A stretch of DNA of 7,651 nt from Flavobacteriales bacterium (GTDB taxonomy: Bacteria; Bacteroidota; Bacteroidia; Flavobacteriales_E; Vicingaceae): NCBI GenBank assembly GCA_003487525.1, contig DNDT01000504.1, positions 1-7,651 of the forward strand. Reading direction: 5' to 3'. This document shows, one piece after another, positions 1 to 6,076 of this stretch. Below the pieces are notes generated by a model. It saw nothing but the letters and a program-made list of their open reading frames with translations. It was not told the DNA's origin and searched no databases. The translations under genes were made by a program, and so were the position numbers. Every line of letters begins with the position of its first letter. Position 1 is the stretch's first letter.

Positions 1-575
1 TAAAGTAATTTTGGATCAAAAGGACTTGAGGTGCCTGAAGTAAAATCATCAAAGTCAATGATAAAAATATTTGAATCGGTTGGTTCGAGGCCCTGGGTTA
101 AGTCATGCATGTACAATTTAGAATTTATGCCACACATTAAATAATTACCATTTGAAATGGCCAGCGTATTATCCAATGGGATACCTCCGCCAACATTTAT
201 CAGGGTATCTCTTAACTCACCATTTATTGGGTATTTACCAAGTCGGCTCATGCTAAAGCCGTTAATTGGAATGGCCTCTTCAATTGTAGTTTCGTTGGAT
301 TTTAAAGTACCGGACCCACCGGGTGTCCTCGGGTTTCTTTTACCCGCTTCTCTCTTTATATCAAGCAGTGCAGACCTGTAAGACGGACCTCCCGGAACAG
401 GCGCTTCCAGGTTAATCACTTTGGCATGAAATGCCGGTTTGACGGCTTTTGGATTAAAAACGCCAATTTTTTTTACTTCCATTTTGGACAGATTAAAAGA
501 TCCGGACTGACTTTTAATTTGACCAAAAAACGAAAGGAAGAAGAGACTTAAAACAATGTTAACCCTGATGTTCAT
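1..575 (-). CDS. secreted protein of unknown function, N-terminal part (runs off the left edge)
   Basis: An open frame of 191 codons reads leftward from an ATG at 575-573 and has no stop before the edge of the window, so the C-terminus is missing. The start is the first ATG after an in-frame TAA eleven codons upstream. Residues 1-22 form a signal peptide (basic Arg4, hydrophobic core VLSLFFLSFF, likely cleavage IKS|Q), so the product is exported. Residues about 58-92 are a Pro/Gly/basic-rich linker that is probably disordered. From about residue 125 the pattern GGGIPLDNTLAISNGNYLM, followed by alternating hydrophobic strands, resembles the first strands of extracellular beta-propeller-like proteins common in Bacteroidota. 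That fold is inferred. A type IX sorting domain could lie in the missing part but cannot be seen. It is transcribed divergently from the TPR gene. I do not recognise the family. Confidence 0.85.
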   Translation of the reverse strand, partial: MNIRVNIVLSLFFLSFFGQIKSQSGSFNLSKMEVKKIGVFNPKAVKPAFHAKVINLEAPVPGGPSYRSALLDIKREAGKRNPRTPGGSGTLKSNETTIEEAIPINGFSMSRLGKYPINGELRDTLINVGGGIPLDNTLAISNGNYLMCGINSKLYMHDLTQGLEPTDSNIFIIDFDDFTSGTSSPFDPKLL

Positions 576-710
576 TCCGGGGTTAAAACTACGAAGAAAT
601 CCGGTTTATATTATTCCATCAGTGCAAGATGTAAGTCAATAATATTTGTCTCTTGTTTTTTTAGCCATTATCTTCACAGATGATATTGGGTTTGAAACAC
701 AACTTAAAAC

Positions 711-720
711 AACCTGCTGA
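711..720 (+). repeat. start-site decamer AACCTGCTGA, copy 1
   Basis: The ten bases immediately before the ATG of the TPR gene are identical to ten bases just before the ATG of the LytTR regulator gene (4020-4029). It is not a Shine-Dalgarno sequence: it has no match to the purine-rich AGGAGG type. It could be an operator, an RNA-level control site, or coincidence. Confidence 0.4.
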
Positions 721-1818
721 ATGAAAATCACAATTACTATTATTGCCCTGCTCTCATTTTGCGCACTTAATGCGCAGGAAGCGGATTCTTCCCTCACTGA
801 TGTCGAAAAAGCATTCCGGGACTCTATTGCTGCCCTCAACCTGGAGAGTGACATTCTTGCCAAAAGCCAGGAGTCTTACAACAAAGGAATAGAAAGCTAC
901 AATGCAGGTCAATTTGATGCCGCGATAGGTCATTTTTCTGATGCGCTTTCATTGAATCCTGTAATGCTTCAATCCTATTATAACAGAGGGGCATCATATT
1001 ATGCCAAGGAACAATACGATGCAGCGATAAACGATTTTTCTAAAGTTCTGGAGATGGATGAAAGCCATTACAACGCTCTTTTCCAGCGGGGCATGTGCAG
1101 ATATTCTTCCGGATCAATGGAAGAAGCCATCGGAGATTTTATGGAAGCCAATATGGCGAATCCCGGTCAGGAAGGTCCTGTCTATCAACTCGGAACCATC
1201 TACTTTTTACTTCAGAAATACGATGAATCGATAACGTACTTTTCGAATTGCATAAAACTTAACCCCAAAAAACCTGATTATTTCAATGACAGGGGCAGTG
1301 CATACAGGATGAAAAAGGATTACGTTAATGCGGCGAAAGACTATGAACAGGCATTGGCGATAAACGATAATCTTGCATACGTTAAAAACAATCTCGGAAG
1401 TGTTAAAAAACTCATGGGAGATCAGAATGCGGCTCTTGTTTCGTATGACTATGCCACCTTAAGCGACGGAGATTATTACATCGCGTTCAACAACAAGGGT
1501 GTTGTGTTGTGTGAACAAGGTAAATACGAAGAAGGAATGAAGTCATTTGACAGGGCAATTGCCGGGAACAAGTCCTATGCAATTTCATATAATAACAGGG
1601 GTGCTGCCAAATTTAAGATGGAATATTACAAGGAAGCGGTCAAGGACTTTAACCAGGCGATTTTATTGGATCCAAATTATGTAAATGCCTATGTGAACAG
1701 GGGAATTGCCCGTGAAATGGCGCGGGACCAAAAAGGAGCCTGTTCGGACTGGAAAAAAGCCGATGAGCTGGGTAGTAATGCGGGCAGAAAATTTTATATA
1801 AACAATTGCAATGATTAA
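721..1818 (+). CDS. secreted TPR-repeat protein, probable partner of the downstream PorE-like protein
   Basis: This 365-residue protein begins with a signal peptide (about residues 1-18, MKITITIIALLSFCALNA before QE), so it should lie in the periplasm or at the cell surface. Cys14 sits in the hydrophobic core, but LSFC does not fit a lipobox, so a lipoprotein is unlikely. After a short helical stretch (20-50), about nine TPR units follow at roughly 51-80, 83-114, 117-148, 152-182, 185-216, 219-250, 254-284, 287-318 and 321-350. They show the usual G/A-Y and A-x-x-x-F/Y positions and LNP/LDP ends; units 6 and 9 are the most degenerate. There is no catalytic domain. TPR solenoids bind proteins, so a scaffold or assembly role is inferred. 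Its last 8 bases overlap the start of the OmpA-family gene, which points to one operon and translational coupling. The start lacks a Shine-Dalgarno sequence, as is usual in Bacteroidota. Confidence 0.9.
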   Translation: MKITITIIALLSFCALNAQEADSSLTDVEKAFRDSIAALNLESDILAKSQESYNKGIESYNAGQFDAAIGHFSDALSLNPVMLQSYYNRGASYYAKEQYDAAINDFSKVLEMDESHYNALFQRGMCRYSSGSMEEAIGDFMEANMANPGQEGPVYQLGTIYFLLQKYDESITYFSNCIKLNPKKPDYFNDRGSAYRMKKDYVNAAKDYEQALAINDNLAYVKNNLGSVKKLMGDQNAALVSYDYATLSDGDYYIAFNNKGVVLCEQGKYEEGMKSFDRAIAGNKSYAISYNNRGAAKFKMEYYKEAVKDFNQAILLDPNYVNAYVNRGIAREMARDQKGACSDWKKADELGSNAGRKFYINNCND

Positions 1819-3901
1819 ACTAGAGCGAGTCCACATACTTATACTGGCATTTTTATTCTCTTTCAGCCAGAATCTACACGCCCAAAATGTCGATTTTAAA
1901 AGTTCGAATTTTAAAGAGGACAAGGACGGCCTGAAAACGGCTCTTGATGAAATTAAACTGGGAGACGAATTTTTGGAATTGGGAAATCAGGCTGTAATTG
2001 ATGTTAATGATGTAAAGGATTATTTTATCAGGGCATTGTTTCACTATGAAAAGGCTCAGAAGTTTAATCCGAAGAATGCAGAGCTCAATTATAAGATAGG
2101 CAATGCACTTCTGTATACTAACAGAAAATACGAGGCCAAAAAGTACATGGATGTTTCGATTCAACTGAATCCCGATCCGGATCCGATGTTCTACTATTAT
2201 TACGCTCAGGTGATGCAGCAGGAACTGGAGTACAAGAAATCGCTGGAATACATTGACAAGTTCATCGACGAAGCAAAGTCAAAGAGGGCTGAAGAAATGA
2301 AAAAGTTCACGACAAAATTCAAAAAGGAATGCAATGCAGCCCCGGATATCGTTGACAAACCGATTCGGGCCTGGGTTGATAACCTGGAAGTTGTAAATTC
2401 AACCGAGGACGAATATAGCCCCTGTGTTACTGCAGATGGTGAGTTTTTGATACTGACATCCAAAAGACCCAATGCTCATGCGGCCGATGATATCGGAAAA
2501 TTCGACGGAGATATTTATTCCAGTTCATTTGAAAACGGGGCATGGACTGCACCAAAAAATCTGGGTGCCCCTTTGAGCACGGATGCCGATGAAACTGCCT
2601 CCGGATTGAGTTATGATGGCCAGCGATTGTTGCTGTTCTCCTACAAAGAATCAAATGCAAATGTTATGGAAAGCAAATTGGAAGGAATGGACTGGAGTGA
2701 TCCCGCGTTAAAGTTTTCTTCAAATATAAATTCTGAGGCCAATGAAACTTACGCCTCATATGAACCTGCCGACATTAAGGTTTTTTACATATACGACGGA
2801 AAACTGAATGGGGATAAGGACATCTTTTTTTCCGGTATTATGGATAAAAGTCGCAATACATGGGGGAAAGGGCAGTCTGTCGGATCCCAGGTCAATACAA
2901 AATTCAATGAGGGAAGTGTGTTTATGCATCCGGATGGCCGAACCATGTATTTTAGTTCACAGGGTCATAACTCAATTGGTGGTTACGATATTTTTAAAGC
3001 AGAGTTGGTACAGGGAATTTGGACGAACCCTGTAAACCTGGGATATCCGATAAACACGCCTTATGACGATCAGTTTTTTGCGTTCACCGCTAATGAAAAA
3101 TATGCATACATCGCATCAAACAGACCCGGAGGGAAAGGTGGAATGGATATCTACCAGGTGACTTTCTGGGGACCGGAAAAACAAGTTATATACGATAGCG
3201 AGGATCAGCTTCTTGCAAGTCAGGTCAATCCAATAAGGAGCACGCCTCTTGAGAAGGAAGTCGCGATTGATAAAAAAAGTTTAACCGTTTTTAAGGGAAA
3301 GGTCATAGATTATATAACGAAGAAGCCGATTCAGGCGCAATTGGTTATAACAGACAACTCGACCGGAGAAATAATATCTGATGTTAAATCAAATTCCGCC
3401 ACCGGAAAATTCTTGCTTTCTCTGCCCTCCGGAAGGAATTACGGTATATCCGTAAACAAAGAGGGGTATCTGTTTCATTCGGAGAACTTCAATTTGCCTG
3501 AATTAAGTGAGTACAACCTGGTGAACAAGGATGTGGAAATGAAGAATATAGCGGTTGGCAGTAAGATCGCATTGAGAAATGTGTTTTATGCCACAGGTAA
3601 AGCTGATTTGACTTCCGATTCATATTCCGAACTTAAACGACTAGTAGATTTACTTAATGTTGTACCTAGGCTTAAAATCGAACTTTCAGGTCATACGGAT
3701 AACACAGGTTCGGAGGGATTAAATCAAAAACTTTCTCAGGAACGGGCTGAATCAGTGAAGTCGTATTTGGTTGGTCAAGGCATATCCGCCGACCGACTAA
3801 CTGCCAAAGGATATGGCAGTTCCAGACCGATAGACTCAAATAATTCCAGTGAAGGACGACAGAATAACAGGAGAACCGAATATGAAATAACGGCCAATTA
3901 A
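1811..3901 (+). CDS. PorE-like multidomain OmpA-family protein (TPR, PD40 propeller, CRD, OmpA-C)
   Basis: The 696-residue product has a signal peptide (1-24, cleavage NLHA|Q). A TPR-like helical region covers about 71-155. Five PD40-type propeller blades follow, centred on about 199-220, 259-277, 309-330, 364-386 and 418-448 (for example DEYSPCVTADGEFLILTSKR and EGSVFMHPDGRTMYFSS). Next come a carboxypeptidase-regulatory-like beta sandwich (about 491-563) and an OmpA C-terminal peptidoglycan-binding domain (about 585-694). In the last, SGHTDNTGS, LSQERAESV and NNRRTEY carry Asp630 and Arg645, spaced 15 apart like the diaminopimelate-binding pair of Acinetobacter OmpA. This domain order is that of PorE (PG1058) of the Porphyromonas gingivalis type IX secretion system. 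PorE is a lipoprotein, but this protein has no cysteine at its signal cleavage site. A role in envelope or secretion-system anchoring is inferred. Many Bacteroidota carry several such paralogues, so orthology to PorE is not established. Confidence 0.92.
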   Translation: MIKLERVHILILAFLFSFSQNLHAQNVDFKSSNFKEDKDGLKTALDEIKLGDEFLELGNQAVIDVNDVKDYFIRALFHYEKAQKFNPKNAELNYKIGNALLYTNRKYEAKKYMDVSIQLNPDPDPMFYYYYAQVMQQELEYKKSLEYIDKFIDEAKSKRAEEMKKFTTKFKKECNAAPDIVDKPIRAWVDNLEVVNSTEDEYSPCVTADGEFLILTSKRPNAHAADDIGKFDGDIYSSSFENGAWTAPKNLGAPLSTDADETASGLSYDGQRLLLFSYKESNANVMESKLEGMDWSDPALKFSSNINSEANETYASYEPADIKVFYIYDGKLNGDKDIFFSGIMDKSRNTWGKGQSVGSQVNTKFNEGSVFMHPDGRTMYFSSQGHNSIGGYDIFKAELVQGIWTNPVNLGYPINTPYDDQFFAFTANEKYAYIASNRPGGKGGMDIYQVTFWGPEKQVIYDSEDQLLASQVNPIRSTPLEKEVAIDKKSLTVFKGKVIDYITKKPIQAQLVITDNSTGEIISDVKSNSATGKFLLSLPSGRNYGISVNKEGYLFHSENFNLPELSEYNLVNKDVEMKNIAVGSKIALRNVFYATGKADLTSDSYSELKRLVDLLNVVPRLKIELSGHTDNTGSEGLNQKLSQERAESVKSYLVGQGISADRLTAKGYGSSRPIDSNNSSEGRQNNRRTEYEITAN

Positions 3902-3958
3902 CCCGTTGGTTTTAATCATTTCATCGGACATTTTGGTTTTGGAATTAATCCAATAAAG

Positions 3959-4015
3959 ATTACCTTACCCTAATATCAATTTGTTTAAGTGTTGAATGAC
4001 AATGTTTTAGGTAAT
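3959..4015. repeat. spaced 7-base inverted repeat before the regulator gene
   Basis: ATTACCT at 3959-3965 and its exact complement AGGTAAT at 4009-4015 lie 43 bases apart in the 130-base gap before the response regulator gene. The arms could bind a dimeric regulator or close a leader-RNA stem. Seven-base arms at this spacing in AT-rich DNA may also be chance. No convincing TAnnTTTG promoter was found in the gap. Confidence 0.2.
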
Positions 4016-4019
4016 TTAT

Positions 4020-4029
4020 AACCTGCTGA
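4020..4029 (+). repeat. start-site decamer AACCTGCTGA, copy 2
   Basis: These ten bases are identical to 711-720. The decamer ends two bases before the regulator ATG at 4032; in the first copy it abuts the ATG. A related ACCTGCTAA occurs at 5999-6007 in the hydrolase/carB gap, but not at a plus-strand start codon. Confidence 0.4.
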
Positions 4030-4031
4030 TT

Positions 4032-4769
4032 ATGAAAATAAAAACCATATTAATAGACGATGAAGATCTCGCTCGGGTGGGCATGCGTTATTTGATTAAG
4101 GAACACACCCCTCAAATTGAGATATTGGGTGAGGCGGATTCGGCGGAGGGAGGATTGAGTCTGATTAAAAAAATGAAACCCGATTTGGTTTTTCTGGATA
4201 TTGAAATGGCGGGATATGATGGATTTGACATGTTGGATAAAATGGGTGGATTCGATTTTGAAGTGGTATTTGTTACCGCCCACAGTCAATTCGCATTACG
4301 GGCGTTCAAATATGAAGCCATTGACTATATATTGAAACCGGTTGACCCTGATGATTTGATTTCAGCGGTTGAAAAAGTTGAGCAGCGATTGATCAAACGC
4401 ATGGATGACATGCCGGTGTCAGATACGGTGGATTATCGTTCATCCCAATATTCAAAAATCTCGGTTCCTACCATAGATGGGTTCAAATTCATAAACATTA
4501 CGGACATAATCAGAATGGAGGCGGATGGAAGTTACGTAACCATTTATACGATTAATGACCGACCATGTGTGGTGTCCAGACCCTTGGGTTATTATGCCAG
4601 GATTCTTAACAAACGCATGTTTGTCCGTATCCACAGATCTCATTTGATCAACTTACATAGGGTAAAAGAATTCAGAAAGGATTCAGGAGGGTATGTGATT
4701 TTAGACAATGATGAAAAAATACAAGTGGCATCCACGAAAAGGAAAGATTTACTTTCTGAATTTAAATAG
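4032..4769 (+). CDS. LytTR-family response regulator (REC plus LytTR DNA-binding domain)
   Basis: This 245-residue protein is the usual length for a LytR/AlgR-type two-component regulator. The receiver domain (about 1-120) has the acidic pocket Asp9-Asp10-Glu11, the phosphoacceptor Asp56 in DLVFLDIEM, Thr82 in VFVTAH and Lys102 in DYILKPVDP, so it should be phosphorylated normally. A linker (about 121-140) leads to a LytTR domain (about 142-244), marked by DIIRMEADGSYVTIYT, MFVRIHRSHLINLHRV and VASTKRKDL. This domain binds DNA through a beta fold rather than a helix-turn-helix. No histidine kinase gene lies on either side, so the partner sensor is encoded elsewhere. The 130-base gap from the PorE-like gene, with no clear terminator in it, leaves read-through from that operon possible. 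Its target genes cannot be read from the sequence. Confidence 0.96.
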   Translation: MKIKTILIDDEDLARVGMRYLIKEHTPQIEILGEADSAEGGLSLIKKMKPDLVFLDIEMAGYDGFDMLDKMGGFDFEVVFVTAHSQFALRAFKYEAIDYILKPVDPDDLISAVEKVEQRLIKRMDDMPVSDTVDYRSSQYSKISVPTIDGFKFINITDIIRMEADGSYVTIYTINDRPCVVSRPLGYYARILNKRMFVRIHRSHLINLHRVKEFRKDSGGYVILDNDEKIQVASTKRKDLLSEFK

Positions 4770-4825
4770 TTCATTAGGATTATAGTCGGTTTAGAAGTTA
4801 AAAAGGGCCGTTCACAAATATTCGA

Positions 4826-4856
4826 TTGATTTATGTGGGTTCTCTCAATATATTAG
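4826..4856 (+). promoter_or_regulatory. possible Bacteroidota-type promoter inside the candidate RNA region
   Basis: TTG (4826-4828), a 20-base spacer and TATATTAG (4849-4856) match the Bacteroidota -33/-7 pattern with one mismatch in the -7 element. If used, transcription would begin near 4862 and produce an RNA of about 70 bases made of the 4871-4898 hairpin and the terminator. AT-rich DNA gives such matches by chance. Confidence 0.22.
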
Positions 4857-4904
4857 CTTACCGCTTTGGTAGATTAACCGACGGCTATAGGGTAATCTGG
4901 AGTG

Positions 4905-4933
4905 AAACAGGCAGCATCGCTGCCTGTTTTTTT
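4905..4933 (+). terminator. strong intrinsic terminator
   Basis: An 11-base-pair perfect stem (AAACAGGCAGC at 4905-4915 with GCTGCCTGTTT at 4919-4929) closes a three-base loop and continues into seven consecutive Ts (4927-4933). It ends plus-strand transcripts from the regulator gene or from the candidate RNA. It lies about 135 bases past the regulator stop codon and just before the rpmH promoter. The opposite strand has only a short T run, so it acts in one direction. Confidence 0.93.
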
Positions 4934-4939
4934 ATTTAA

Positions 4940-4971
4940 TGTGTTTTTTTTTAAATAAAATACTACTTTTG
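4940..4971 (+). promoter_or_regulatory. rpmH promoter, Bacteroidota type
   Basis: TACTTTTG (4964-4971) is a perfect match to the -7 element TAnnTTTG. TGTG (4940-4943), one base off TTTG, lies 20 bases upstream at the -33 position. The expected start near 4978 would leave a leader of about 24 bases before the rpmH ATG. Its place directly after a terminator fits an independent transcription unit. Confidence 0.65.
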
Positions 4972-5001
4972 CCACCCTGAATACTCTAAAGATTTAATTA
5001 A

Positions 5002-5160
5002 ATGAAACGCACATTTCAACCTTCAAAGACAAAGCGCAGAAACAAACATGGCTTTAGAGAAAGAATGGCTAGTGCAAACGGGCAAAAAGTTCTTAAGCGA
5101 AGAAGAGCAAAAGGAAGGAAAAAACTGACCGTTTCAGACGAGCTTAACCTTAGGAGGTAA
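5002..5160 (+). CDS. rpmH: 50S ribosomal protein L34
   Basis: This 52-residue, strongly basic protein begins [18 protein letters not shown] and continues with [20 protein letters not shown] and RKKLTVSDE, which is the bacterial L34 signature almost end to end. Typical L34 proteins are 44-53 residues, so it is complete. L34 is a small component of the large ribosomal subunit that binds 23S rRNA. The ATG at 5002 is fixed by the conserved N-terminus. It has no Shine-Dalgarno sequence but does have an AT-rich leader and a matching promoter. In many bacteria rpmH is followed by rnpA; here it stands alone, converges on a hydrolase gene and overlaps its last 11 bases. The final codons contain AGGAGG, which looks like a ribosome-binding site, but no frame follows it. 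Confidence 0.98.
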   Translation: MKRTFQPSKTKRRNKHGFRERMASANGQKVLKRRRAKGRKKLTVSDELNLRR

Positions 5161-5995
5161 TTTGATTTTCTGATAGACTCAGAAAAAAGTCGCTGATTTT
5201 TCCCGAATATTTTTCTTTAACGAGGTCGTGTCCGTCCTCCACGACAACTACATCATTGGTGTATTTTAATATTTTATTTGCCGCTTTCACGGTAATTATT
5301 CTATCGTATTTTCCAAAAAGGAATGTATGAGGTATATTATTCTTTTTCAGAATATTAATCCATTTTTCAAAGGATGGATAAATCCTGGAATAAAACATCC
5401 AGACGTTAAAAACATTCTTTAATGCCTCTGAAGAATGGATGTTATTTTGAATCAGTCGCTTTTCATAACCAGAGATAACTCCAATTCGATGCAAGAATCC
5501 TGTCATTCCTCTGGTAATTCCGGAATTATTTACCAGACGTATTACGGTTCTGTTTAGAAAGGTTGATTGTGTAAATACACGTTGCCAAATATTCTTGGTT
5601 ATACCATCCGGAGCAATAACATACAAACTTTTTACTGCACTTTGATCCAGAAGGTCAAAACATAGCCGTGCCCCCATACTGTAGCCCATCAGATGAAAAT
5701 TTTCAATTGCGTTTAACTCGGTATAAGTCTGAACAAATGCCTTAAACTCGGCAGTACTAAGGGGTGAATTTACATCTCTCTTTTGGTCCACTGTACTTTC
5801 GTGAAAAAACAGACCAATTGAATGAATAGTGTAAGATTCAATCAATGAATCACTTAGAAACTTTTTAACAGAATTCGATTTCTGACCGAATCCATGAAAA
5901 TAGAATATGTGTTCACTTCCATGTCCATAGCGCAGACCTGAATAATGCAGATCTCCGATGCGAAGTTGAAAAGTTTTAGGTTCAAAGGATGACAT
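5150..5995 (-). CDS. alpha/beta-hydrolase fold protein
   Basis: This 281-residue protein has the full catalytic set of a soluble alpha/beta hydrolase. The oxyanion-hole loop HGFG is at 34-37, the nucleophile elbow GYSMG at 104-108 with Ser106, a likely acid is Asp231 in LFGKYDRII, and His256 is in [10 protein letters not shown] cap region of helices lies about 132-220. There is no signal peptide or membrane segment, so it is probably cytoplasmic. The family covers esterases, thioesterases, MenH-like lyases and others, and the substrate cannot be told from sequence. The start ATG at 5995-5993 is preceded by AGCAGGT, a weak ribosome-binding site at best. The gene is convergent with rpmH (stop codons overlap by 11 bases) and divergent from carB, with 81 bases between. 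Nothing nearby suggests its pathway. Confidence 0.92.
   Translation of the reverse strand: MSSFEPKTFQLRIGDLHYSGLRYGHGSEHIFYFHGFGQKSNSVKKFLSDSLIESYTIHSIGLFFHESTVDQKRDVNSPLSTAEFKAFVQTYTELNAIENFHLMGYSMGARLCFDLLDQSAVKSLYVIAPDGITKNIWQRVFTQSTFLNRTVIRLVNNSGITRGMTGFLHRIGVISGYEKRLIQNNIHSSEALKNVFNVWMFYSRIYPSFEKWINILKKNNIPHTFLFGKYDRIITVKAANKILKYTNDVVVVEDGHDLVKEKYSGKISDFFLSLSENQITS
5166..5186. other. AT-rich hairpin just past the rpmH stop
   Basis: TTTTCTGA (5166-5173) and TCAGAAAA (5179-5186) form an 8-base-pair perfect stem with a five-base loop. It starts 6 bases after the rpmH stop and lies inside the last codons of the opposing hydrolase gene. There is no immediate T run after the stem on either strand, so it is at best a weak terminator. 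It may protect the rpmH mRNA 3' end. Confidence 0.3.
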
Positions 5996-6000
5996 ATGAC

Positions 6001-6031
6001 CTGCTAATTTCTATAAATCTGGCTAAATTCG
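6001..6031 (+). promoter_or_regulatory. possible carB promoter
   Basis: TAAATTCG (6024-6031) differs by one base from TAnnTTTG. CTG (6001-6003), one base off TTG, lies 20 bases upstream. A start near 6038 would give a leader of about 40 bases before carB. The match is imperfect in both elements, but the position in the short divergent gap is plausible. Confidence 0.3.
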
Positions 6032-6076
6032 CACCGTTCATGTCATTATCTATATTCATTAAATCATTTCATCTTT

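Larger units (their letters stand above)
4770..4933 (+). ncRNA. candidate structured RNA or long structured 3' UTR ending in a strong terminator
   Basis: The region holds no credible reading frame but has several complementary segments. TATAGTCGGTT (4781-4791) can pair with AACCGA-CGG-CTATA (4876-4889), giving 11 pairs with a 3-base bulge, and ATTA (4773-4776) with TAAT (4893-4896) can extend this. Inside lie small hairpins CACA/TGTG (4813-4816 with 4833-4836, extendable by AAT/ATT) and TACC/GGTA (4859-4862 with 4868-4871). A competing local hairpin pairs 4871-4879 with 4890-4898, with one mismatch. The region then runs into the terminator at 4905-4933. It could be the 3' UTR of the regulator mRNA, an RNA processed from it, or an independent short RNA. 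I could not match it to 6S, SRP, tmRNA or RNase P RNA. Confidence 0.33.

Noticed and set aside
157..381. Plus-strand frame of 74 codons
   Set aside because: It lies wholly opposite the secreted-protein gene on the minus strand and shows no protein-like features.
576..720. Promoter in the divergent gap (TAATATTTG near 641-649; TGGGTTTG near 687-694)
   Set aside because: Each -7 candidate is off by one base or has an extra base, and neither has a TTG at 19-21 bases upstream, so no site could be fixed.
721..780. Lipobox at Cys14 of the TPR protein
   Set aside because: LSFC has Phe before Cys, and the Cys lies inside the hydrophobic core with a normal signal peptidase I site a few residues later.
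636..863. Minus-strand frame of 75 codons across the divergent gap and TPR gene start
   Set aside because: It is antisense to the signal peptide region of a well-supported gene, has no recognisable domain and looks like a chance shadow.
3889..3909. Hairpin AACGG/CCGTT across the stop of the PorE-like gene as a terminator
   Set aside because: It has a five-pair stem, a nine-base loop and only a short T run two bases later, which is too weak to call.
3902..4031. LytTR-type operator (two 9-base direct repeats with a central GTT) for autoregulation
   Set aside because: Only one near match (CCCGTTGGT, 3902-3910) was seen, with no second copy at the expected spacing.
4833..4856. Short frame MWVLSIY with one Trp, upstream of the terminator, resembling an attenuation leader peptide
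   Set aside because: It is only seven codons with a single Trp and no ribosome-binding signal, and the downstream gene is rpmH behind its own promoter rather than a trp gene.
4770..4933. Identity as 6S, SRP, tmRNA or another standard RNA
   Set aside because: The length is too short for tmRNA or RNase P. No SRP GGAAG/AGCAG loop motif and no extended 6S-like single hairpin with a central bubble were found by eye.
5153..5160. AGGAGGT at the end of rpmH looks like a strong Shine-Dalgarno sequence
   Set aside because: It encodes the last Arg-Arg-stop codons of L34. The nearest possible start, a TTG, reaches a stop after three codons, so no gene follows.
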